Shown in pieces: positions 53,004 through 61,325 of a stretch of DNA of 64,000 nt. Position 1 is the first letter of the stretch. Every line of letters begins with the position of its first letter. The stretch is taken from NCBI GenBank assembly GCA_910575075.1, contig CAJTCY010000004.1:157234-221233 (forward strand), given 5' to 3'. The DNA is from Lachnospiraceae bacterium (GTDB lineage: Bacteria; Bacillota; Clostridia; Lachnospirales; Lachnospiraceae). Below the pieces are notes generated by a model, which did not search any database, was not told the DNA's origin, and saw only the letters and a program-made list of their open reading frames with translations. A program made the position numbers and the translations under genes.

Positions 53004-53148
53004 CTCTCTACTTTTCCTTTCAAAAATAAACCAATTTCCCTTACTGGATTTAAAATACTTGTTCCAGTTTCATTATGTGTTGTGTAAACAATCGCAATAT
53101 CCTGATTTTCCTTTAATATCCGCTCCACCTTATCCATATCCGAACCAA
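53000..53148 (-). pseudogene. Fragment of a class V aminotransferase
   Basis: The frame KVERILKENQDIAIVYTTHN then ETGTSILNPVREIG matches the mid-region of 2-aminoethylphosphonate:pyruvate aminotransferase-like class V enzymes (HNETGTG-LNP). It ends FLKGKVER at a TGA overlapping the DegT ATG. Upstream the frame is broken. It suggests a lost phosphonate or glycan locus. Confidence 0.6.
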
Positions 53149-53185
53149 AATTTTTTTATCTGCATATTTAGCAATACCTCCTTTG

Positions 53186-53770
53186 CTATTTCAACATGCT
53201 ATATACACATTCTAATAAGGTCAGGGCAAGAATCATGTTTATCATCCTGTAATGTTTTTGATATGCCTTTTGTATCAGCACACCCAATCCAACCCATGTG
53301 AGTGTTGCAGCTGTTCCGATTGTTGCAATTAAAAGTTCAAACAGCAGCAAAACCCAAAGGGAAGTGCTGTACTCTGTGACATATCCTGTCAATGCAGTAA
53401 TTCCAAATAAATATATTTTTACATTGACAAACTGTAACAGAAATCCTTTTATGAATGATGCCGATTTTTCGACACTATCTGCAGTTGGTTTACTTAACGC
53501 AATATGGGCTGCCAGCCATAAAATATAAGCAGCTCCTACATATTTCATAATACCAAGTACATTCGGCAAAAAAGTACTCACTCCAAATACAAAAACGGCA
53601 CATATTATCTGTACCACATAGTAGCCTGCAAAAATTCCTCTAAAAAGCGGTTTCCCTTTTTTATATCCATAGTTCGTTACAGTATTCAGCGCCAGAATGT
53701 TCCCCGGTCCCGGCGTAAAAGCATTGATAACAGAATAGATAAAAAAATTACCTAATACATAACCCGGCAT
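53186..53770 (-). CDS. LysE family amino acid exporter
   Basis: 194 residues, six membrane helices. The signature NAFTPGPGNILALNTVTNYG near residue 15 is the LysE/RhtB family motif. It exports amino acids or derivatives. Control by the LysR-type regulator upstream is suggested by repeated AGGTAAT sites in the gap between them. Confidence 0.9.
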   Translation of the reverse strand: MPGYVLGNFFIYSVINAFTPGPGNILALNTVTNYGYKKGKPLFRGIFAGYYVVQIICAVFVFGVSTFLPNVLGIMKYVGAAYILWLAAHIALSKPTADSVEKSASFIKGFLLQFVNVKIYLFGITALTGYVTEYSTSLWVLLLFELLIATIGTAATLTWVGLGVLIQKAYQKHYRMINMILALTLLECVYSMLK

Positions 53771-53800
53771 TTTTTGCCTCCTTTCCGTTTCAATATCTTA

Positions 53801-54121
53801 TTAGGTAATTGCGAAACTCAGTAATTTTTTGAATTTCATATACAATTCAAAAAATTTAAGAAGAAATATTTTATCATATAAACACTAAGAAATCCATTTA
53901 GTACCATGGAAATGAGACTTAAAAACTATGGAAGCCTTTGCTGAACATGGTTTTTGTTATAAAAGGCTCATTAAAATGTTTGGTACGTTCTGCATTTTGT
54001 GCGTTTATATGAATAAAATATATAAATATAATTGTATGAATTGTATATGAAATCTTGATAATTTAGTCATTTCACAATTACCTATCAATATCTTAACACG
54101 AAACATCATGTAATAGGTAAT
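53801..54121. promoter_or_regulatory. Repeated AGGTAAT sites, probable LysR binding region
   Basis: TTAGGTAATTG at 53801, ATTACCTAT at 54077-54085 and ATAGGTAAT at 54113-54121 are related arms. The last two form a dyad with a 27-bp gap, and the first and second are inverted over about 270 bp, flanked by TTGCGAAA/TTTCACAA. The 53771-54164 gap holds no gene and is AT-rich. Spaced dyads favour looping control of the exporter. Confidence 0.5.
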
Positions 54122-54164
54122 ATCTGTTTTATATGCTGTTACATAGGGTGAGCCTATGTTTCCG

Positions 54165-55064
54165 TTATGTCTGATACTGTTTCAAAGCCTTAACATAAAT
54201 CTCCCCTAATTCTGATAGTTCTTTATCCTTGTTCAGTATGTATCCAATATGCATCACCTCTTTTTCCTCCAAAGGGATGGCAACGATAGAATCCCCTTGC
54301 AGGTATTTAGGAAAAATACCGCTTGAAATTGTATATCCATCCAGTCCAATCATCAAATTCACAATAGCCGCGCGGTCACTGACTTTAATACTTCGTTCCA
54401 CAGGTTCGTTGCTGAAAAGTTCTTCTGAAAAATTGGAAGATTCATAGGTTCCCTGCACAAAACTAAGCCGGGGATATGGTTTCAAATCATCCAGCTTAAC
54501 CGATGTGCGTTTTACCAAGGGGTGATCTTTTCCAATAAAAATATGAGGCGTTGCAGTAAACAATTCATAAAAATTCAGATTGTATTCTTCAAACAGCTTT
54601 CTCAGCACATTTTTATTACTGTTGCAAAGATACAGGATTCCCAAATCACTAAACCTGTTCCGCACATCTTCCACAATCTGGTGCGTCTGCGTTTCATTCA
54701 GAATAAACTCAAACCTTTCCTGCCCAAAATGCTGTACCAATTCCACAAACGCATTTGTCGTAAAAGTATAGTGCTGTGTGGAAACACAAAATCTCTGTTT
54801 TGCAGGCTTTTTATCAATATATTTTGATTCCAGAAGTTCCATCTGCTGAACAACCTGCCTTGCATATCCTAAAAACTCCATCCCCTCCTTTGTCAGTGCC
54901 ACTCCTGCCCGGCAGCGGCTGAAAATTGCTATTCCAGATTCCTTTTCTACTTCTTTGATAGCGCCGGAAAGACTTGGCTGAGAAATATAAAGTTCTTTTG
55001 CCGCTTCTGTAATAGAACCTCTTTCCGCAACGATTATTATATATTTTAATTGTTGTAGTGTCAT
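54165..55064 (-). CDS. LysR family transcriptional regulator
   Basis: 299 residues. N-terminal winged helix MTLQQLKYIIIVAERGSITE, AAKELYISQPSLSGAIKEVE, then a periplasmic-binding-like effector domain (FCVSTQHYTFTTNAFVELVQ; PRLSFVQGTYESSNFSEEL). The long Y/F-rich middle segment is a CysB/CynR-like variant. It is upstream of the LysE exporter on the same strand and likely controls it through the intervening dyads. Confidence 0.92.
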   Translation of the reverse strand: MTLQQLKYIIIVAERGSITEAAKELYISQPSLSGAIKEVEKESGIAIFSRCRAGVALTKEGMEFLGYARQVVQQMELLESKYIDKKPAKQRFCVSTQHYTFTTNAFVELVQHFGQERFEFILNETQTHQIVEDVRNRFSDLGILYLCNSNKNVLRKLFEEYNLNFYELFTATPHIFIGKDHPLVKRTSVKLDDLKPYPRLSFVQGTYESSNFSEELFSNEPVERSIKVSDRAAIVNLMIGLDGYTISSGIFPKYLQGDSIVAIPLEEKEVMHIGYILNKDKELSELGEIYVKALKQYQT

Positions 55065-55280
55065 ACTTCCTCCTATCTGAACAACCTGACAATATTTTGA
55101 TACTTTTTCACTAAAATATAATCCGTGTTAAAAGTCGATACAACAAATATTCCGATATTCTTCATCCGTCTTTCCAATAAAATAAAACTCCTGATTTTAG
55201 TGTTCGTTTTATATGATAACTGACACTTTTTCATCATGTTCCATGCTCAATTTTACCATATTTTCCAACAGATAAAGATA

Positions 55281-55306
55281 TAAAAAAACTATGCTTTAAC
55301 ATAGTT
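55281..55306 (-). terminator. Terminator downstream of the flavodoxin gene
   Basis: AACTATG and CATAGTT form a perfect stem around CTTTAA. On the minus strand a T7 run follows. Confidence 0.7.
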
Positions 55307-55360
55307 ACAGCCTATCTTGCCATCACCTAAAGTATAGTATAAATTGTATATTATACTTTT

Positions 55361-55490
55361 TCAAGTTACTATCAATTTATCCTTTGATACCTCTATACAC
55401 TTTTCAGCGGCACCCTTAAAACAGGTCTTGGCAGTGTCTGTTATGTCTTTTGGGAATAGCAATACCGCCCGTCATCCACCTTTTTTATAT
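55361..55490 (-). other. Unrecognised broken reading frame
   Basis: A protein-like minus frame, LFPKDITDTAKTCFKGAAEK then CIEVSKDKLIVT, ends at TGA 55361-55363 and is cut upstream by a TGA after RPPYKKGG. It has no start codon. It may be a remnant of a small accessory gene. Nothing else is supported in 55065-55508 besides the terminator. Confidence 0.3.
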
Positions 55491-55508
55491 GGTGGGCGTT
55501 CGTCTTAT

Positions 55509-56057
55509 TTAGTGAATTGTCACACCAAGCTGGTATGCTTCATCTAACTTTTCATGTTCCGAAATATCGCCAACATTCATTACCCCGCCACAAAGCACTT
55601 TTCCTATACTCTTCCATCCAAGATGCTTTTCAAGACGGTCATACCAGTATTCACTTTCTTCAAAACCATATCCTTCTGCCGCCATAATCAAAACCATATC
55701 CTTTTTTGGGTTTCGATAATCAGGGTCACATTCCGCAACGGCAAACAGCCTGTCAAATGCCGTTTTTAATTGTCCGCTTATGGTCCAATAATATAAGGGA
55801 GATGCAAGAATTACAATATCCGCTTCTCGATAAACAGGATAAATTTTATCCATATCATCTTTTTGCACGCAAGGACTGTTACAATCTTTGCCACCACCAA
55901 AACAACCTTTACAGCCATTAATATTCATATCACCGAGAAAAAACTCTGAAACTTGATTTCCTGCTTCTTCTGCTCCCCTTTTAAATGCTGCCGTTAACGC
56001 AGCTGTATTCCCTTTTTTACGCGGACTGCCATTCAATATTATTATTTTTTTGCTCAT
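55509..56057 (-). CDS. Flavodoxin-like NAD(P)H-dependent oxidoreductase
   Basis: 182 residues of the FMN_red/flavodoxin-2 family. The FMN phosphate loop is NGSPRKKGNT near residue 9; two cysteine-rich motifs (INGCKGCFGGGKDCNSPC) are those of the iron-sulfur flavoprotein-like group; ASPLYYWTISGQLKTAFDRL is the dimer and FMN contact. Reduces quinones, nitro compounds or similar, or transfers electrons. It sits beside a truncated paralogue. Confidence 0.9.
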   Translation of the reverse strand: MSKKIIILNGSPRKKGNTAALTAAFKRGAEEAGNQVSEFFLGDMNINGCKGCFGGGKDCNSPCVQKDDMDKIYPVYREADIVILASPLYYWTISGQLKTAFDRLFAVAECDPDYRNPKKDMVLIMAAEGYGFEESEYWYDRLEKHLGWKSIGKVLCGGVMNVGDISEHEKLDEAYQLGVTIH

Positions 56058-56075
56058 ATGCTAAATCTCCTTTTC

Positions 56076-56463
56076 TTAAATACTTTCTGCAAGGGCAACA
56101 GCCTTTTTACATCCATCTGTTTTCTCAATATCACCAATATTTAATACACCCGGCACAAATATTTCACCTGCCATATTCCATTTCAATAATGCCGCTGAAC
56201 GTTCTATTGGAATGCGAACACCGTCAAAAACGGACATATCATCTTCTTCACAACAAGCAATCAAAGCGCCATCTTTCCCCGCTATATCTTTATCACCTAT
56301 TACAAAAGAAAATAATTTATCAATCACACATTTAATTTGCGCAGGAATAGAATACCAGTAAACAGGCATTGAAAAAACAATCATATCAAAATGCTTCTGT
56401 CATACTTAAACTGTTCCCTTTTTTGCGCGGGCTTCCCGTAATTACCACAATTTTTTTATTCAT
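56076..56463 (-). pseudogene. Flavodoxin-like reductase with internal deletion
   Basis: It starts MNKKIVVITGSPRKKGNSLS with a normal RBS, then stops in frame near residue 25. The family C-terminal half continues in another frame, MIVFSMPVYWYSIPAQIKCV through GVLNIGDIEKTDGCKKAVAL. About 45 residues, including the cysteine-rich loop, are missing. Divergent from an HxlR regulator that probably controlled it. Confidence 0.75.
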
Positions 56464-56600
56464 CTTACACTCTCCAATCTACATTGTATTTGAGAAACAC
56501 ATTGACTTCTGTGTCACTCCATATTACAATCATAGCAAGAATTATCATTTCATCAAGTACGCACATTATTGTTATATACTTACTAAAAGGAGAGTGTAAA

Positions 56601-56939
56601 ATGAATGAACATTGCATATCTAAAGAATGTTTGGCTACAACAGGTTTTAGTTATACGTTATCATTGATAAATGGAAAATACAAAATGACAATTCTTTATA
56701 CTCTTATGGAATTTGGCGTTGTTCGTTTTAATGAAATGAAAAAATATATAGGCGGAATTTCTTTTAAAACATTAAGTCTGTCATTAAAAGAATTAGAAGC
56801 AGACCAACTTGTCCATAGGGAAGAATATCCCCAAATTCCCCCAAAAGTCGAATACAGTTTGACAGAACGGGGAAAGTCTCTCATTCCTATTTTAGATGGT
56901 ATGTGTGAATGGGGTGATAAAAACAGAATAGAAAAATAA
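56601..56939 (+). CDS. HxlR family transcriptional regulator
   Basis: 112 residues from ATG 56601 (MNEHCISKECLATTGFSYTL), with AAAGGAGAGTGTAAA upstream; longer frame to 56484 rejected. Winged helix: SLINGKYKMTILYTLMEFGV, RFNEMKKYIGGISFKTLSLS, wing KVEYSLTERGKSLIP. Cys near the N-terminus (Cys5, Cys10) is where related HypR/YodB sense disulfide stress. Divergent from the flavodoxin-like pseudogene across about 140 bp, typical of redox-responsive pairs. Confidence 0.88.
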   Translation: MNEHCISKECLATTGFSYTLSLINGKYKMTILYTLMEFGVVRFNEMKKYIGGISFKTLSLSLKELEADQLVHREEYPQIPPKVEYSLTERGKSLIPILDGMCEWGDKNRIEK

Positions 56940-56955
56940 TTTTAAAAACGGCGGT

Positions 56956-57055
56956 AGTTCACCACTAGCAATCTCTCGTCCGCATCAAGTTCCCAGGGCA
57001 TTAATAGGGGAAACGACCATTTCCCTATGGGCTTCGCCCTACCCTTTAGTGAACT
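56956..57055. other. 100-nt strongly structured intergenic element
   Basis: AGTTCAC (56956) and GTGAACT (57049-57055) enclose ATAGGGGAAA/TTTCCCTAT (57004-57028) and GGGCTTCGCCC with a UUCG tetraloop (57029-57039). The arrangement suggests a structured RNA, or DNA folding at a mobile-element end. It does not look like a simple terminator: no T-run. Confidence 0.45.
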
Positions 57056-57082
57056 TTATGGGAAGATGTGTAATTGCATTGT

Positions 57083-57736
57083 CTAAATACCCACCATGTT
57101 CCATGATCCCAGTCTTCCATGTTCCATCTCATATACGGTATCGCACAAAACCTCTATATCCTCTTTATTATGACTGGCAAGTATAACTGTTTTTCCTTCT
57201 TTTTTTAATCCTAACAGAATATTCCGCACATCGTTTACTCCCTGATTATCAAGTCCGTTCATGGGCTCATCCAAAATCAAAATTTCTGGGTTTTCCATAA
57301 TTGCCTGAGCAATACCAAGCCTCTGCCTCATGCCAAGCGAATACTTTCCAACTTTTTTGCGGCTATCAGGATCTAATCCCACACGTTCCATGCTCTCCCT
57401 GATCTGCTCCCTGTCTATCAGTTTACGGATAGACGCCAAATATTCCAGATTTTTATATCCTGTATATCTGCTTAAAAATCCGGGATTTTCAATAATAATT
57501 CCCATATTGTCCGCAAAGTCAATATCTTTTCCAATTTCCTTTTCTCCCACGACAACCCTTCCAATCGTCGGTTTTATATAACCAATCATTGTTTTAAATA
57601 AAACGGTCTTGCCTGAACCATTCCTGCCTATAATCCCATATATTTTTCCTCTTTCAAAGCTGACATTAATACGGTCAAGCGCAACTACATCACCAAACCT
57701 TTTTGTTACATTCTCTACACGGATTAATTCTGCCAT
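57083..57736 (-). CDS. ABC transporter ATP-binding protein
   Basis: 217 residues. Walker A GRNGSGKT near residue 37, signature LGMRQRLG near 136, Walker B ILILDEPMNGLD near 155, H-loop ASHNKED. Closest in type to BcrA/LanF-like ATPases that energise exporters of peptide antibiotics. Lies downstream of three membrane genes in the same direction and is the last gene of the unit. Confidence 0.93.
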   Translation of the reverse strand: MAELIRVENVTKRFGDVVALDRINVSFERGKIYGIIGRNGSGKTVLFKTMIGYIKPTIGRVVVGEKEIGKDIDFADNMGIIIENPGFLSRYTGYKNLEYLASIRKLIDREQIRESMERVGLDPDSRKKVGKYSLGMRQRLGIAQAIMENPEILILDEPMNGLDNQGVNDVRNILLGLKKEGKTVILASHNKEDIEVLCDTVYEMEHGRLGSWNMVGI

Positions 57737-57756
57737 ATTTAAAATCTTTCCCTTTC

Positions 57757-58386
57757 TTAAATATAATCTGTTTCTTTTTTCAAATATTTTCGCCCAATAA
57801 CAAAGCCGGCTGCCAGTAAAGCAACTTCCGTTACCATTATCACTCCAGTCGGAAAACCATCTATTTCACATAAGCTGCTTTGCAGATACATTCCCCACAT
57901 TCCATACATCACATGAGAAATCGCACGAACTCGACAACCAATGATAAATGTCACACCTTCCAGCAGGAGCAACGCTCCCGGTACAAAGCGCCTGACCGGA
58001 AACAGATCAAACAGTGAGAACAGCGCCGCCATACTGATACTGTGGAACATCCATAAGATACTTATTTTAGCAATCAGCTCTGTTGAAAGCACAGCAATGT
58101 TTCCCATCGTCAAATCACAACTCAGGCCAATCAACAGAAGCAGTAACTCTGTCTGTATACCAAATACCAACCCCTTACTAAAATGCTTTTTCCACCAGTC
58201 TGAAGCTGTTCCATAACGGTACAAGGAAAATGTTTTCACCTTTCTGTCCCTTTCCCCATAAAATCCCACTGCCAACAGAAACATGCCAACCAGCAGAAGC
58301 CATTGTCCAAAAGGAATCAGAGGTATAACATCAAAATAGTCTGAAGATACTCCCGCAAACAGCCTGATAAATATACTTTCCGACAC
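57757..58386 (-). CDS. ABC transporter membrane subunit, first
   Basis: 209 residues with about five or six membrane segments (GQWLLLVGMFLLAVGFYGER, LLLLIGLSCDLTMGN, VALLAAGFVIGRKYL). No conserved motif. It is encoded in the ABC unit and shares a one-base stop/start overlap with the next gene, so it is read as a permease or accessory membrane part. Confidence 0.7.
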   Translation of the reverse strand: MSESIFIRLFAGVSSDYFDVIPLIPFGQWLLLVGMFLLAVGFYGERDRKVKTFSLYRYGTASDWWKKHFSKGLVFGIQTELLLLLIGLSCDLTMGNIAVLSTELIAKISILWMFHSISMAALFSLFDLFPVRRFVPGALLLLEGVTFIIGCRVRAISHVMYGMWGMYLQSSLCEIDGFPTGVIMVTEVALLAAGFVIGRKYLKKETDYI

Positions 58387-59225
58387 TATCCTTCGACCTC
58401 CGTTCCCGAATGAAACTCAATCCTTCTGACAAAAACAGATGATAAAACCATTAAAACTGCAATCAATACCAAAAACAAAGCAACCGACAGCCAATATCCT
58501 GATGTTTTGTCTATAAAATTCCCCGGAACTGCTCTTGCCAGTAAGGAGGTAGTTATATGCCCGTCCATCATCCGTAAATATCCCATCAGATGTACTCCCA
58601 CTACAGCCACAATTCCGATATTTCCCGGAAGCACCAATGCTGTGGTATACAAAAGTACTCCTAAAAACGCAAGATACAGATAAAGGCATAAAAATGTCAC
58701 TGCAAATGCCTGTGGAACTGACATTGCCTTCATCATCCCAAGCCACGGAAAAGTAATATTGTATTTGACCCCAATATTATTCCCGGCATCAAGAGCCAGA
58801 GTGTACACTGGACTGCTCCATATATCCCCTGCATAACCGAAAAAACTGCTGATAATGATACTAAATGCCGCCATAGCCGCCGTATAGAGAAATGCCTGTA
58901 TCAATATATAGAAAAGCATTCCTATATTCCAGCGCTTTCTGCCGCACCGATATAAGAGCAAATAAATATTCCCTTTCATAAACGGGACATCCGCCAGCAC
59001 CAGAAGCCACCCTAAGACTAAAAATAACAAATTCACATAATGCTGCTCAACCACGCAAAAAGTTTCCAATATGTTGATTGGTTCCCCTGTGTCAGCTACA
59101 TATCGCAGAAAACTGTTCATCCAAAAACCCATGATTGCAAATCCCAAAAGATATCCCATGTAAACCCTGCCGCTTCTTTGCTCCTGCCATAACATCCCCT
59201 TTACGATCACTGCAAATCTACCCAT
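58386..59225 (-). CDS. ABC transporter membrane subunit, second
   Basis: 279 residues, about six membrane segments (LLGFAIMGFWMNSFLRYVAD, LLFLVLGWLLVLADVPFMK, FLVLIAVLMVLSSVFVRRI). Its start overlaps the preceding permease stop by 8 bp. No homologue named with certainty; ABC-2 permease-like. Confidence 0.7.
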   Translation of the reverse strand: MGRFAVIVKGMLWQEQRSGRVYMGYLLGFAIMGFWMNSFLRYVADTGEPINILETFCVVEQHYVNLLFLVLGWLLVLADVPFMKGNIYLLLYRCGRKRWNIGMLFYILIQAFLYTAAMAAFSIIISSFFGYAGDIWSSPVYTLALDAGNNIGVKYNITFPWLGMMKAMSVPQAFAVTFLCLYLYLAFLGVLLYTTALVLPGNIGIVAVVGVHLMGYLRMMDGHITTSLLARAVPGNFIDKTSGYWLSVALFLVLIAVLMVLSSVFVRRIEFHSGTEVEG

Positions 59226-59976
59226 TCCGATACCTCCTCATAAGTCCTGCCATAATGACTACTGACACAACAATCAGATAAACACATTCCATGCCGGCTG
59301 CCAACGGATAACTCCCTATATCGTCTCCCCGCAGCAGCCTTATCGGATTCAGATAAGGCATTCTATCCAATGCAATCCACATGGATTCATACAGTACAAA
59401 GGGGGCAATCAATGCAACATAGCGGTTTGGAAACCACACCGCAAACATAAATCCCATAAGCGCCCACACGCTTCCGAACAAAAAACCGAGCATGATTTTC
59501 CCTGCCGCTATATACCAATCCCCATATCTCACAACATACGTAAACATAATTGTCCCGTCTAACAATCCCTCATCTGAACCTTTTGGTACACCCGGAATAC
59601 CAAACGTATAAGCCAGTATACAGGCAGTTGCAATCGGAACTGCCATCATAATCCCCCCAGACAATGCTACGTTGATTATCCGCAGCCCTCCAAAACGCAC
59701 CGGACTCATACGTGCAAAAATCATACGGTAATATCCACTCTGGTATTCTTCACAGAAATTTGTTGCATAAGCCAGTACTGGAAAGACTGCCGCAAAAGGG
59801 GTAAATCCCGAAGCGCCAAACACATTGAATAAAATATGATAACTGCTGCGTGTACGATTAAGCGGCACCCCAGTCACCACCGCGGCCAGCAAAAGCACTG
59901 TCACCGCAGCCAGCCCAATAAAAAATCCAGCATTCAGAAAACTTCTTTTCATGTCCTTCCAAAAAAATCCATTCAT
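59218..59976 (-). CDS. ABC transporter permease (ABC-2 type)
   Basis: 252 residues, six membrane segments. N-terminus MNGFFWKDMKRSFLNAGFFI and the motif ATNFCEEYQSGYYRMIFARM (FxxEyxsGt-like) are ABC-2/LanE-G hallmarks. Part of the same unit as the ATPase; one base downstream of the lipoprotein gene. Confidence 0.8.
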   Translation of the reverse strand: MNGFFWKDMKRSFLNAGFFIGLAAVTVLLLAAVVTGVPLNRTRSSYHILFNVFGASGFTPFAAVFPVLAYATNFCEEYQSGYYRMIFARMSPVRFGGLRIINVALSGGIMMAVPIATACILAYTFGIPGVPKGSDEGLLDGTIMFTYVVRYGDWYIAAGKIMLGFLFGSVWALMGFMFAVWFPNRYVALIAPFVLYESMWIALDRMPYLNPIRLLRGDDIGSYPLAAGMECVYLIVVSVVIMAGLMRRYRNG

Positions 59977-59977
59977 T

Positions 59978-61156
59978 TTATTCCACCTTTATCAATTCTC
60001 CTGTCACGGCATCTATATAAATATTCCACGCCGCTCCTTTGGCAACCGCTTCCTTCCATGCTCTATCGTCAGATTCCAGTGCCTCTGTCATTTCTCTTAA
60101 AGGGATATAGATATGCCATGCCGGTGTCAAAATCAGTTCTGGTTCTCTGAATGCCGGATAATATACAAGCTCTGCCCGTGTCAGCTTTGTCTTTGAACCT
60201 CCACAGAGCGTATTATTTTTCAAATATTTTTCCAAAATATCAGTTACCTGCGGAAATGTCAAAACTTTTCCGTTTTCAGACTGCTCTGCAATTTCTCCAC
60301 AATAATCCTCTAAGCTCATCATTGCCATACCATCCTCTGTAATCCACGCCGTTCCTCTCGGATGAACTTCCCCAAGCTTAAGCTGCCCAAACTCTGATGC
60401 AACTCCAATCTTTTCAAAGGAAGGAGTAAACACAAACTCATAAAATTTAATTCCATCAAGTTCATAATAAAAAATCTCAGAAATAGATATTTCCGTAATG
60501 TCTAATACTGCCAGCTTTTCCAGAAGAATTTCCTTCGCACGAGAAATGAGAAATGTTTTGGAAGCAGCTTCACTGTTCCTTATAACATCAATTTCTGGAG
60601 CTTTTTTATAAATGGCATCACAATTTTTCTTTAATGTTTCATCCACATAGCTTGCACATGTATTTCTTGCAAAAGAAGCCTCCTTCTGCCCATCAGATAA
60701 CATCATAAGAGAATCATCACCGAAATTCAGCCATTCACCAGGCTTATCCTCTTCATCCATTTCACTTAACTCTTTTTCCCTCTGTGCAAGATATTCTGCG
60801 GTAATGTCCTGCACATTTCCGCCTTCGCTGTCAAGCAGATCCTTCAGCTTTTTTACATCCCAATCGTCCCGTTCCCGCAAGGTCAGTGCCGGAACTGTCT
60901 GTGACGCTTCAGGAACTTCTGCACAAATCCAGATACCATTTTCCTCCGTTCCGACCAAAGCATCATATCTTCCGCCTGACGCTGCTGTATTTTCATATGA
61001 CTCCTCTGCAACAATATACTCCACCTCGCCTTCCAAAGAACTTTTTGCATGGGTAACATCGCTGTTCTCAGACACTTCTGGTGCCTTCTGGCATCCCGTC
61101 AAAATACATATCCCTGATACCCCTGCTATTAGTACACTTAAAAATCTTTTCTTCAT
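59978..61156 (-). CDS. Lipoprotein of the ABC transporter module
   Basis: 392 residues from ATG 61156 (MKKRFLSVLIAGVSGI), preceded by AGGAGGCATGTGAA; the frame open to 61207 has no better start. Lipobox ILTGC puts the lipid Cys at residue 22. The rest is an acidic extracytoplasmic domain ending WNIYIDAVTGELIKVE, a PepSY-like end. In lantibiotic loci a lipoprotein (LanI-like) assists the immunity transporter; similarity of sequence to LanI is not evident, so the role is inferred from position. Confidence 0.7.
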   Translation of the reverse strand: MKKRFLSVLIAGVSGICILTGCQKAPEVSENSDVTHAKSSLEGEVEYIVAEESYENTAASGGRYDALVGTEENGIWICAEVPEASQTVPALTLRERDDWDVKKLKDLLDSEGGNVQDITAEYLAQREKELSEMDEEDKPGEWLNFGDDSLMMLSDGQKEASFARNTCASYVDETLKKNCDAIYKKAPEIDVIRNSEAASKTFLISRAKEILLEKLAVLDITEISISEIFYYELDGIKFYEFVFTPSFEKIGVASEFGQLKLGEVHPRGTAWITEDGMAMMSLEDYCGEIAEQSENGKVLTFPQVTDILEKYLKNNTLCGGSKTKLTRAELVYYPAFREPELILTPAWHIYIPLREMTEALESDDRAWKEAVAKGAAWNIYIDAVTGELIKVE

Positions 61157-61325
61157 TTCACATGCCTCCTGTATATTCCCTGTACAGGTATGATACGGAT
61201 TATACACTTTTTCAACTGCATTTTTTTATTCCGGCGAAATTCTACCATATTTTTTCCGAAATCAACCCAAAAAACCTATAAACGATAAAGAAACTGACAT
61301 GAACATATAACAGCTTCTTCATTGT

